Assembly (NCBI GenBank): GCA_934131005.1
Contig: CAKOYV010000002.1
Location: 59,165-123,164 of the forward strand
Origin: an uncultured Bacilli bacterium
Lineage (GTDB): Bacteria; Bacillota_I; Bacilli_A; RF39; UBA660
DNA length: 64,000 nt
Direction of reading: 5' to 3'
This document shows, piece after piece, positions 43,196 through 51,033 of this stretch; within the stretch, counting starts at the first letter, position 1; every line of letters begins with the position of its first letter. The notes under the pieces were generated by a model, which saw only the letters and a program-made list of their open reading frames with translations, had not been told where the DNA came from and ran no database searches. Both the position numbers and the translations under genes were made by a program.

Positions 43196-45127
43196 CTAAG
43201 CATTAACTCTCAACTTATGTCTCTTAATTCTACCATCACCACTATCAGCCTTAAATTTTTTCTTATTTATTTTACCTCCATGTATCTTATTACTATCTGA
43301 AGAAAAATTACCATCATCATCCATTTCAATAAAGAATACTTGATACCACTTAAGAAAACTATAAACAGCCCAAATCTTACGATAATTATCACGAACACCA
43401 TTCTTATGATCCAAAAGTAATTTCATAATATAATCTTTATTAAATAAACTATCAACAATTTCCATATTAAAAGTCTTCTCTATCTCTTCATAAAAATCAT
43501 CTTCCCTAATCCAATCTCTAATAGGAACAGGAAAACCTAATTTTTTCTTTTTATAACTATCATTAGGAATAACCTTACGACTAGCTTCCCTTAAAGCTGC
43601 CTTTGTCATACCATTTCTAACTTTATATTGCTTATTAAGACGTCTTGATACATCAAAAACCTTCATATCTGTAAAAGGAACACGAGACTCTATTGAAAAA
43701 GCCATTGTCATCTTATCAACTATATTAAGAATATTATCAGGAAGCCAAAATTTAATATCAATTGCTAATTTTTTATTAAGTTCATTCTCATCCTTAAATT
43801 CATCATAAACAGCCTTCATTATATCCTTATTTTTTAAATAATCATCAAAACACAAAACATCACTTAACTCATCATCATAATAATTTCTATTAATACTAAC
43901 ATAAGATTCCTCTATTGATGCTCCTCTTCTAATTAAATATCTCGTATATTTATTCTTAGGTAAGCACCTAGCAACACCTGCAATCATTTTTCTAATAAAA
44001 AGTGGTAATTTAGTATAAGGATGATCATCATAACTATTATATCCTCCAAAGAACTCATCAGCTCCTTCACCAGACAATACAACTTTAACATCTTGACTAG
44101 CAAGCTTTGATAGAAAATAAACTGCAATAGCACAAGCATCTGTTGTTGGTTCATCCATATGATAATAAACATCACTAATAGCCTTCATATACTCATCTTT
44201 AGTAATTATACTAGAAGTATTATTAATACCTAACCTATTACATAAATCCTTAGCATTATCAATCTCACTATATTTTTTATTAGTATAACCAACTGTATAA
44301 GTCTTATCAGGACGTGCCATACTTACCAAATAAGAAGAATCAACTCCACTAGATAGAAAAGAACCAACTTCAACATCACTAATCAAATGATGACGAACTG
44401 AATCATTCATAACTTCATCTATTTCTTCCACAACTTCTTTAAAAGACTTATCTGTATTAGAAAATTCTAGTTTAAAATACGCATCTATTTCATACTCCAT
44501 TGATGTAACATCAACAATCATATAATGACCAGCTGATAATTTATAAACATCCTTAAAGAATGTTCTCTCACCAGGTGTAAAACTAAACGTTAAATAAGCT
44601 CCCAACATCTCTTTATTAAGTTCTTTCTTAAAATCAGGATGTACCATAAAACTCTTAATCTCTGAAGAAAATAAAAGTACCTCATCATTCTTATAATAAT
44701 AAAGTGGTTTTATCCCAAACTGATCACGAGCAATAAAAGCCTTTTTACTACGCTTATCATAAATACAAAAAGCAAACATACCTCTTAATTTTTTAACAAA
44801 ATCATATCCCCACTCCTCATAAGCATGTACTAAAACCTCAGTATCAGAATTAGTCTTAAAAGTATGATTACTAAGCTCATCCCTAAGTTCTTGATAGTTA
44901 TAAACCTCACCATTATACACTATCAACACATCACCAGTCTCATTATATATAGGTTGATTACCACCAGCAATATCAATAATTGACAATCTTCTCTGACCCA
45001 AAGCAATATCATCATCAACATAAACACCACTTGCATTAGGCCCACGATGAATTATTTTATCATTCATTTTATTAATCAAATTTTTCTTATTACTACGCTT
45101 ACTAATTATTCCATTTATTCCACACAT
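43196..45127 (-). CDS. asnB: asparagine synthase, glutamine-hydrolysing
   Basis: AsnB makes asparagine from aspartate, ATP and glutamine. The N-terminal Ntn glutaminase domain starts MCGINGII with the catalytic Cys2 exposed, with HRGPNASG, YNGEVYNYQELR and SDTEVLVHAYEE. The synthetase domain has the pyrophosphatase loop variant SFLSSGVDSSYLV, VVLSGEGADEFFGGY and ESRVPFTDMKV. After about residue 605 a Lys-rich tail (KIHGGKINKKKFKADSG...) exceeds many homologues. It is the last gene of a unit with fabG and a small gene. Confidence 0.96.
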   Translation of the reverse strand: MCGINGIISKRSNKKNLINKMNDKIIHRGPNASGVYVDDDIALGQRRLSIIDIAGGNQPIYNETGDVLIVYNGEVYNYQELRDELSNHTFKTNSDTEVLVHAYEEWGYDFVKKLRGMFAFCIYDKRSKKAFIARDQFGIKPLYYYKNDEVLLFSSEIKSFMVHPDFKKELNKEMLGAYLTFSFTPGERTFFKDVYKLSAGHYMIVDVTSMEYEIDAYFKLEFSNTDKSFKEVVEEIDEVMNDSVRHHLISDVEVGSFLSSGVDSSYLVSMARPDKTYTVGYTNKKYSEIDNAKDLCNRLGINNTSSIITKDEYMKAISDVYYHMDEPTTDACAIAVYFLSKLASQDVKVVLSGEGADEFFGGYNSYDDHPYTKLPLFIRKMIAGVARCLPKNKYTRYLIRRGASIEESYVSINRNYYDDELSDVLCFDDYLKNKDIMKAVYDEFKDENELNKKLAIDIKFWLPDNILNIVDKMTMAFSIESRVPFTDMKVFDVSRRLNKQYKVRNGMTKAALREASRKVIPNDSYKKKKLGFPVPIRDWIREDDFYEEIEKTFNMEIVDSLFNKDYIMKLLLDHKNGVRDNYRKIWAVYSFLKWYQVFFIEMDDDGNFSSDSNKIHGGKINKKKFKADSGDGRIKRHKLRVNA

Positions 45128-45144
45128 AACTATTACCTACTTTC

Positions 45145-45879
45145 CTATCTACAGCCCCCGTCAACTCTTATAACTTCACCATTTATATAACTAGCATCAT
45201 CAGTCGCTAAAAAATATATAACCTTAGCAATTTCACTTCCATGAGCAAATCTTCCTAATAAAATTTTCTCTTCCTCCTGACTTCTATAATCTATATCAAG
45301 ATCTTTATTCATATCAGTATCAACCCAGCCTGGAGCAACAGCATTAACTCTTATATTAGGTGCTAACTCCCACGCTAAATTTCTAGTAAGAGAAATAACT
45401 CCCGCTTTTGAAGCATCATAATCCATACTATAAGGATAATTAGTATCTATCCCATTAGTACTACTAACATTAATAATAGCTCCACTACCTAAAGAAGCCA
45501 TATACTTAGATGCACTCTTACTAACAAGAAAAGTTCCAATTAAATTAACATCTAATATTTTAAGAAAATTATCTCTAGTCTTATCTTCAAAAACTGTATC
45601 AATAGCAATACCAGCATTATTAACAACAACATCTATTCTTCCAAAAACTTCCATCACCTTAGCAATCATCTTATCAACTTCTAAAGCATCATTAACTGAA
45701 GCCTGATACTCTAAACATTTAATTTGATTCTCCTCTTCTAACTCATGTTTTAACGCCAACGCCTCATCACGACTCTTATAATAATTAATAACAACATCAT
45801 AACCATTCCTAGCAAAAACACGAGCCGTCTCTCTTCCTATTCCTCTACTTGCTCCCGTTATCAAAACGACTTTTCTCAT
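45145..45879 (-). CDS. fabG: 3-oxoacyl-ACP reductase-like SDR (FabG family)
   Basis: The 244-residue SDR has TGASRGIGRETARVF, VNNAGIAIDTVFEDKT, NVSSTNG (Ser), YDASKAGV (Tyr-x3-Lys), NAVAPGWVDTDMN and INGEVIRVDGGCR, which fit FabG closely. FabG reduces 3-oxoacyl-ACP with NADPH in fatty-acid synthesis, but no other fab genes are in the window and it sits with asnB, so another substrate is possible. The start overlaps the end of the preceding small gene (ATGA). Confidence 0.82.
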   Translation of the reverse strand: MRKVVLITGASRGIGRETARVFARNGYDVVINYYKSRDEALALKHELEEENQIKCLEYQASVNDALEVDKMIAKVMEVFGRIDVVVNNAGIAIDTVFEDKTRDNFLKILDVNLIGTFLVSKSASKYMASLGSGAIINVSSTNGIDTNYPYSMDYDASKAGVISLTRNLAWELAPNIRVNAVAPGWVDTDMNKDLDIDYRSQEEEKILLGRFAHGSEIAKVIYFLATDDASYINGEVIRVDGGCR

Positions 45880-46247
45880 GCCAAGTCACCATTACTTATT
45901 ATCTTTTTATATTTAGAAAATAAAGAATCACTATACAAAACATACTTATATTTTTTTAAATCCTTAATCTCATCACTATCAAAATCAAGATCAATTAAAT
46001 ATTTTTTATTATTAAAGAATAAAATTATATACTTAGCACTATCATCCATAAAAGCCTCATCCACTAAATTATAAGAATAATAAATTTCTTTTAATAAAAA
46101 CAATGGCTTATAATTAATTGTATTATACATATGACTAAATATTTCTATAGCTTTATTAATAGTATAGCGCAAAAACATAAACGCCTCATCATCTGTAACA
46201 ATCTCATGATTTATAACTTGCCATTTTAACTTATTAGGAATATTCAT
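45876..46247 (-). CDS. hypothetical protein upstream of fabG
   Basis: The product (about 123 residues) starts MNIPNKLKWQVINHEIVTDD. It is a mostly helical soluble protein with many Tyr and Ile, and no motif recognised. The ATG at 46247 is preferred because GGTGGTGA lies seven bases upstream; the longer reading has a hydrophobic, improbable head. Its stop overlaps the fabG start, so the two are coupled. Confidence 0.65.
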   Translation of the reverse strand: MNIPNKLKWQVINHEIVTDDEAFMFLRYTINKAIEIFSHMYNTINYKPLFLLKEIYYSYNLVDEAFMDDSAKYIILFFNNKKYLIDLDFDSDEIKDLKKYKYVLYSDSLFSKYKKIISNGDLA

Positions 46248-46353
46248 CTCCCAATCACCACCATTATATTTATTATATCCTAGATTACAAAAAAAAAGCA
46301 ATATTTTATATTACCTTTTACACAAATTTTGACAAATATTAGCCCTAATTAGC

Positions 46354-47004
46354 TCAAGCTCCAAAAGTAGACGTTACACCCTTACCATTTTCATCTTCAA
46401 ATCTAACAGTCCCCGTAAATGAACCATCATCCGTCTGTTCATCTTCACTCTCATCTACCCATACTAATAAATAATACGTAACAGAATTACTTTTCTTTAA
46501 CAAGTAAGCATTAGAAAAGTTTGTAAATGTACTACTTGCCTTATGCTTATCCCCACCTATACTACTAGCTGTATAAGTAGTTGATGCATCATAATTATCT
46601 AACTTTATCCAACTCAAATTAGGACTTGTAGCATTATTAAAAGAAACACTACCAACTACTTTAGTATTTACACCATCAGCATTATTAGTTAAGACAATTT
46701 TATATAACTGACAAGTAGCAAGTTCTCCATCAGTATACAAACATTTATTATTTAAATTAGATGAAAGCTCATTAAAACTAGTTACTAATATATTATCAAC
46801 ACTAGTTGTATTAGGAAGTACTTTAGTTACATCCAAGCTTAAATTCACTGTACCAATTTCGCCTGTTATAACATTATTATTACTAGCACTAAAAGCAAAA
46901 TAAGCATATGTCGCTCCTGCAAAAGCTATTAAAATCAGCATAATTCCAATAGCAATTGTTAATATTTTTTTATCATCATTTTGTTCTTTTTTATTATTAT
47001 TCAT
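46354..47004 (-). CDS. TasA/camelysin-like secreted surface protein
   Basis: The 216-residue protein has a signal anchor ending AGATYAYFAFSASNNNV, the style of TasA, camelysin and related matrix proteins whose signals are cut by SipW-type peptidases. The mature part is a beta-sandwich with VNLSLDVTKVLP, a Cys pair (CLYTDGELATC), YKIVLTN and a final GSFTGTVRFEDENG. The ATG at 47004 follows AGGAGTGAG. It shares the N-terminal domain with the two larger genes that follow, so all three form one paralogous cluster. It lacks their C-terminal lectin-like domain. No SipW was seen in the window. Confidence 0.75.
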   Translation of the reverse strand: MNNNKKEQNDDKKILTIAIGIMLILIAFAGATYAYFAFSASNNNVITGEIGTVNLSLDVTKVLPNTTSVDNILVTSFNELSSNLNNKCLYTDGELATCQLYKIVLTNNADGVNTKVVGSVSFNNATSPNLSWIKLDNYDASTTYTASSIGGDKHKASSTFTNFSNAYLLKKSNSVTYYLLVWVDESEDEQTDDGSFTGTVRFEDENGKGVTSTFGA

Positions 47005-47039
47005 AATAAATCTCACTCCTTTTATTAATTATTTTTTTA

Positions 47040-48371
47040 CTAACTGACTGATAAAGTATAAGGGTCTTCTTCTGTACCTAATCCTGAGTATTTGAGTCCA
47101 GACTTGAGAGTCACGATTGGACGAAGGGCATTGATATAGCTGAGCCCGCCAAATGAAGAGAAGTTAGAGCTATACAAGGGATAGTAGTCCAAGACGCCCC
47201 AGTATTCGATAATACGCCCCAACAAGCCATAGACAGTCACGTCGTAATAGTTATAATAGCGTGACGCTATCCAATAATCAGATGATGAACCATTTACTTG
47301 CGTAGCTTCTAATGTACCTATTGCATTTTTTACTAAATCATAGTCTTTTTGATATAGTGTATCTCCTCCTCCTTGACTTTCTACTGAATTACAACTTTCT
47401 CCTGTTTCACAAGTCCATGGTGCTGAATTAGTAAATTTAGATGTATCAGTTATATATTCTGTTTGACCATTATAACCAAAATATCTTGAGCCTTTCGTAT
47501 AAGTACTATTCTCATACTGACTAGCTAAAACATTTAAATAGCCTATTAAATTAAAATATCCTATTTTACCTTCAAAATATACACCATTTGTCGATACATG
47601 TTCACTTATAAGATCAACCGTACCATCGCTATTTAGACTTATTACTCTCCATAAATTTAATTCTTGGGGATTAATTGTTTGTGTTTCTGTATTACCTGTC
47701 ATAGATGTATCTGTTGTATATGATGATTTTGTTGGTGTCATTTTGACATAATCTCCTGTATCAAGACCATTCACACTTTTAACGGTAACTGTTCCTGAAA
47801 ACCTTCCTGTGTCACTATAATTTTGCTCATAATCACTTTCTTGTACATATACTGCTATATAATAATCTTTTGTTTCACCTGAAGATAATGTAAGATCTCT
47901 CATTAAAGTAGAATTAGTCATTCCATGAATTTTACTATCACTTTTAACAGTAGTTTCATTAGATAATTCACGCCACTTTAAGTTTTCATAATAACTATCA
48001 TCATCTTTATTATATAAAGATATAATTCCCTTTAAATTTTTTATTTTACTTCCCTTATTTGTAAGTGTTATTTTATATACTTGACAAGATAAATTACCAT
48101 TCGCATCTACACAAGCACTTTCTCCTCCTGTACCTTTTAAGGCATCTGCTAGCCCCTCATCCTTCATTGGAACCATTCCTTTATTACTGCCAACTACCAA
48201 CTCAACACTTAAATCTACATTAACTGATACAACCTGACCTTTGATAACAGAATCATTTTGATAATTATAAGCTAGATATGAATAAGTAGTACCCATTACT
48301 AAAATCATAAAAATTATTAGTAACAATATTATATATTTATTAAATATAATTAATTTAAATTTTTTCTTCAT
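47040..48371 (-). CDS. TasA-like surface protein with variable C-terminal lectin-like domain, copy 1
   Basis: The 443-residue secreted protein has a signal anchor (about 5-30, TTYSYLAYNYQN), a TasA-like beta domain (about 30-205), a linker, and a C-terminal domain (about 230-443) with NLWRVISLNSDG, SRYFGYNGQ, DYDLVKNAIGTLE, YWIASRYY and ALRPIVTLKSG. This pattern resembles C-type-lectin-fold domains of surface proteins in gut Firmicutes. The segment encoding the last variable loops (47130-47252) is GC-rich and differs strongly from copy 2. The rest of the gene is nearly identical to copy 2, with long stretches unchanged in DNA. The ATG at 48371 follows AAGGAGTGA. Confidence 0.82.
   Translation of the reverse strand: MKKKFKLIIFNKYIILLLIIFMILVMGTTYSYLAYNYQNDSVIKGQVVSVNVDLSVELVVGSNKGMVPMKDEGLADALKGTGGESACVDANGNLSCQVYKITLTNKGSKIKNLKGIISLYNKDDDSYYENLKWRELSNETTVKSDSKIHGMTNSTLMRDLTLSSGETKDYYIAVYVQESDYEQNYSDTGRFSGTVTVKSVNGLDTGDYVKMTPTKSSYTTDTSMTGNTETQTINPQELNLWRVISLNSDGTVDLISEHVSTNGVYFEGKIGYFNLIGYLNVLASQYENSTYTKGSRYFGYNGQTEYITDTSKFTNSAPWTCETGESCNSVESQGGGDTLYQKDYDLVKNAIGTLEATQVNGSSSDYWIASRYYNYYDVTVYGLLGRIIEYWGVLDYYPLYSSNFSSFGGLSYINALRPIVTLKSGLKYSGLGTEEDPYTLSVS
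47130..47252 (-). other. hypervariable segment of copy 1 (VR-like)
   Basis: 41 codons between the fixed flanks SRYY and ALRPIV. By hand count 55 of 123 bases are G or C. Compared with 48504-48623, most differing codons are NNC or NNT and nearly all change the amino acid, often to Tyr, Asn, Asp, Ser or Val. This is what a diversity-generating retroelement variable repeat looks like, but no template or reverse transcriptase is in the window. Confidence 0.5.
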
Positions 48372-48413
48372 ATCAAACTTCACTCCTTCTATTAACTATA
48401 TAATCCTTACCAT

Positions 48414-49745
48414 CTAACTAACTGATAAAGTATAAGGGTCTTCTTCTGTACCTGTTCCTGAATATTTGAGCCCAGACTTGAGAGTCACGATTGGACGAAG
48501 GGCATAGTTAGCGATGCTCTCGCCAAATGAAGAGATGTATCTATACAAGGGGTAGTAGTCCAAGTTGCCCCAGGATTCGATAACACGCCCATACAAGCCA
48601 TAGTCAGTCGCGCCGTCATAGCTATAATAACGAGAAGCAATCCAATAATCAAATGATGAACCATCTACTTTCGTAGCTTCTAATGTACCTATTGCATTTT
48701 TTACTAAATCATAGTCTTTTTGATATAGTTCGTCTCCTCCTCCTTGACTTTCTACTGGATTACAACTTTCTCCTGTTGAACAAGTCCATGGTACTGGATT
48801 AGTAAATTTAGATGTATCAGTTATATATTCTGTTTGACCATTATATCCAAAATATCTTGAGCCTTTCGTATAAGTACTATTCTCATATTGACTAGCTAAT
48901 ACATTTAAATATCCAACAAAATTCTGATACCCAATTTTATCATAAAAATATATACCATTTGTCGATACATGTTCACTTATAAGCTCAACCGTACCATCGC
49001 TATTTAGGCTTATTACTCTCCATAAATTTAATTCTTGGGGATTAATTGTTTGTGTTTCTGTATAACCTGTCATAGATGCATCTGTTGTATATGATGATTT
49101 TGTTGGTGTTATTTTTATATACTCTCCTAAATCTGGACCATTCGGAGTTTTAACTGTTACTGTTCCTGAAAACCTTCCTCCGTCAGAATAATAATTTTGC
49201 TCATAATCACTTTCTTGTACATATACTGCTATATAATAATCTTTTGTTTCACCTGAAGATAATGTAAGATCTCTCATTAAAGTAGAATTAGTCATTCCAT
49301 GAATTTTACTATCACTTTTAACAGTAGTTTCATTAGATAATTCACGCCACTTTAAGTTTTCATAATAACTATCATCATCTTTATTATATAAAGATATAAT
49401 TCCCTTTAAATTTTTTATTTTACTTCCCTTATTTGTAAGTGTTATTTTATATACTTGACAAGATAAATTACCATTCGCATCTACACAAGCACTTTCTCCT
49501 CCTGTACCTTTTAAGGCATCTGCTAGCCCCTCATCCTTCATTGGAACCATTCCTTTATTACTGCCAACTACCAACTCAACATTTAAATCTACATTAACTG
49601 ATACCACCTGCCCCTTTATAACAGAATTATTTTGATAATTATAAGCAAGATATGAATAAGTAGTACCCGTTACTAAAAACATAAAAATTATTAGTAACAA
49701 TATTATATATTTATTAAATATAATTAATTTAAATTTTTTCTTCAT
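48414..49745 (-). CDS. TasA-like surface protein with variable C-terminal lectin-like domain, copy 2
   Basis: This 443-residue tandem duplicate of the gene at 47040 has the same signal anchor, TasA-like domain and C-terminal lectin-like domain. About 380 bases of the N-terminal half are identical in DNA by eye. Differences cluster in two places: a short loop (GIYFYDKIGYQNFVGYL here, GVYFEGKIGYFNLIGYL in copy 1) and the 3' variable segment at 48504-48623. Both copies have their own ribosome site and about 30 bases between them. Recent duplication or gene conversion together with focused diversification explains the pattern. Confidence 0.82.
   Translation of the reverse strand: MKKKFKLIIFNKYIILLLIIFMFLVTGTTYSYLAYNYQNNSVIKGQVVSVNVDLNVELVVGSNKGMVPMKDEGLADALKGTGGESACVDANGNLSCQVYKITLTNKGSKIKNLKGIISLYNKDDDSYYENLKWRELSNETTVKSDSKIHGMTNSTLMRDLTLSSGETKDYYIAVYVQESDYEQNYYSDGGRFSGTVTVKTPNGPDLGEYIKITPTKSSYTTDASMTGYTETQTINPQELNLWRVISLNSDGTVELISEHVSTNGIYFYDKIGYQNFVGYLNVLASQYENSTYTKGSRYFGYNGQTEYITDTSKFTNPVPWTCSTGESCNPVESQGGGDELYQKDYDLVKNAIGTLEATKVDGSSFDYWIASRYYSYDGATDYGLYGRVIESWGNLDYYPLYRYISSFGESIANYALRPIVTLKSGLKYSGTGTEEDPYTLSVS
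48504..48623 (-). other. hypervariable segment of copy 2 (VR-like)
   Basis: 40 codons between the same fixed flanks; one codon shorter than copy 1. By hand count 58 of 120 bases are G or C. Substitutions relative to copy 1 include GTC/GAC, TAC/TCC, GTC/AAC, TAC/GAC and CTC/AGC, leaving the codon frame and flanks intact. Confidence 0.5.
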
Positions 49746-50098
49746 AACAAGCTCTCCTTATTTACTCTTAGTATAATTAAATTTTATCAAAAAAAAATAA
49801 AAAAAAGCGTTTTTTAACTAACGAGTAACTCATCTTTAGTAACTATTCACACCCTAAATTTTAAGTAATACTGATACCCTATAATTTATGCTTTTAATTT
49901 ATAATCTTTTTTGTTATAATCTATTTATTGTAGAAAGTCAATAGAGTCAATAATCTTCAAAATTATTATAAAAAGATATATACATCAATCACTAACAGAT
50001 GGCTTTAATAAAACTGTTGATGAAAAAGTTCAAAAAGAATTTAATAAAAAGATTAATATTATCAAACACTAATATGATTTAAAAATTACTAAAACCAA
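49746..50098. other. intergenic region with a possible gene remnant
   Basis: It holds a T-rich tract after the duplicate surface genes and a TATAAT-like box near 49914. A start-less plus-strand frame ends DGFNKTVDEKVQKEFNKK at 50071 and looks coding. It may be the tail of a lost gene. No complete gene, RNA or template repeat was found here. Confidence 0.35.
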
Positions 50099-50566
50099 TT
50101 ATTTATCATTACTAGCCCCAATAAGTCCTTCATACAATAAATCAACTATATAATTAGAATCTTCTAAATTATATTTATCACGAATTTTATCAATCAAATC
50201 ATCACTATACTCAAGATCATAATAACTTGCTATTGATTCTCTTTTATTATCTAAACATTCAAGAAAATTATTTGTATAAGTATTATCTAAAATCAATAAA
50301 TCCTCCCCACCAGTCCACTTGCTAAACTTATCCATCATTATCTTACTATCGCTAAAATACTCAAAACTATCATGATCATAATCAATCATATCTAAAATTT
50401 GACTATTATTAATCATATCTAAATTGAGTCTAGCATCAAATCTATCTAATAATTCTAATCCCTTTAATTTCAAAGCAGATATCTGTGCTACCACTCCCTT
50501 ATCAGGACTAATACCAGTAGTAATTATTTCTACTATAATATATTTTCGATTCATATCCAATTTCAT
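50099..50566 (-). CDS. DnaQ-like exonuclease-fold protein with lost catalytic residues
   Basis: The 155-residue protein has the DnaQ/DEDD layout. The ExoI segment reads IIVEIITTG where active enzymes have DxETTG. The ExoII position ILDNTYTNNFL lacks the Asp, and no H.A..D ExoIII motif is visible in the C-terminal helix region. It therefore keeps the fold (VAQISALKLKG is typical strand 2-3 sequence) without the four acidic residues. It may be a decaying or repurposed non-catalytic homologue. GGAAG lies before the ATG. It sits in an accessory stretch with the 50691 and 51034 genes. Confidence 0.6.
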   Translation of the reverse strand: MKLDMNRKYIIVEIITTGISPDKGVVAQISALKLKGLELLDRFDARLNLDMINNSQILDMIDYDHDSFEYFSDSKIMMDKFSKWTGGEDLLILDNTYTNNFLECLDNKRESIASYYDLEYSDDLIDKIRDKYNLEDSNYIVDLLYEGLIGASNDK

Positions 50567-50690
50567 CGTATTTTCTTCCTTTCTTTTTTCTTATCAAAAA
50601 AATATTTCCTAATTAATTCTTTGTATTATAAATCAATTAATTTATTAAAACATAATTTTGACTTAATAAAAATAACTAATTCACAATACA

Positions 50691-50972
50691 TTAATCTTCA
50701 TACATAAGTTCAATCAAAGAACTATCTTCTCCTAATTTAAAAGCATAATTTTCACCAAGTTTGTTCTTTAGTTTCTCAAAATGAAAAATAAATTCTTCTA
50801 AAGGCATTAAAAACAAATCCAATGATGAAATAAATAAATCTTTCGCATAATAAATATCATTTTCCTCTAAATATTTAAATATTTTATACACATTATTAAT
50901 ATCTATCTTACTTATAGTCTCATCAGAAAAATTTTCTCTTAATATCTCTAAATCTAAATCATCTAATCTCAT
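50691..50972 (-). CDS. small helical hypothetical protein, likely paralog of the 12714 gene
   Basis: The 93-residue acidic protein is predicted mostly helical and has no signal peptide. Its end LGENYAFKLGEDSSLIELM parallels LGDNYIFLIGEDMRYLKYL of the 99-residue protein at 12714, and the two share overall length and a Leu/Ile/Asp-rich body. No family is recognised. It lies between the dead DnaQ-like gene and the solenoid gene. Confidence 0.6.
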   Translation of the reverse strand: MRLDDLDLEILRENFSDETISKIDINNVYKIFKYLEENDIYYAKDLFISSLDLFLMPLEEFIFHFEKLKNKLGENYAFKLGEDSSLIELMYED

Positions 50973-51033
50973 TATCTTCTCTTACCCTCTATCTTCTTAT
51001 CCAAAGAATATTTCTTAATTAATTCTTTAACAT

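Noticed and set aside
49746..50098. Template repeat or reverse transcriptase for the variable surface genes
   Set aside because: The interval shows no sequence resembling the GC-rich variable segments and no reverse-transcriptase motif; none was seen elsewhere in the window either.
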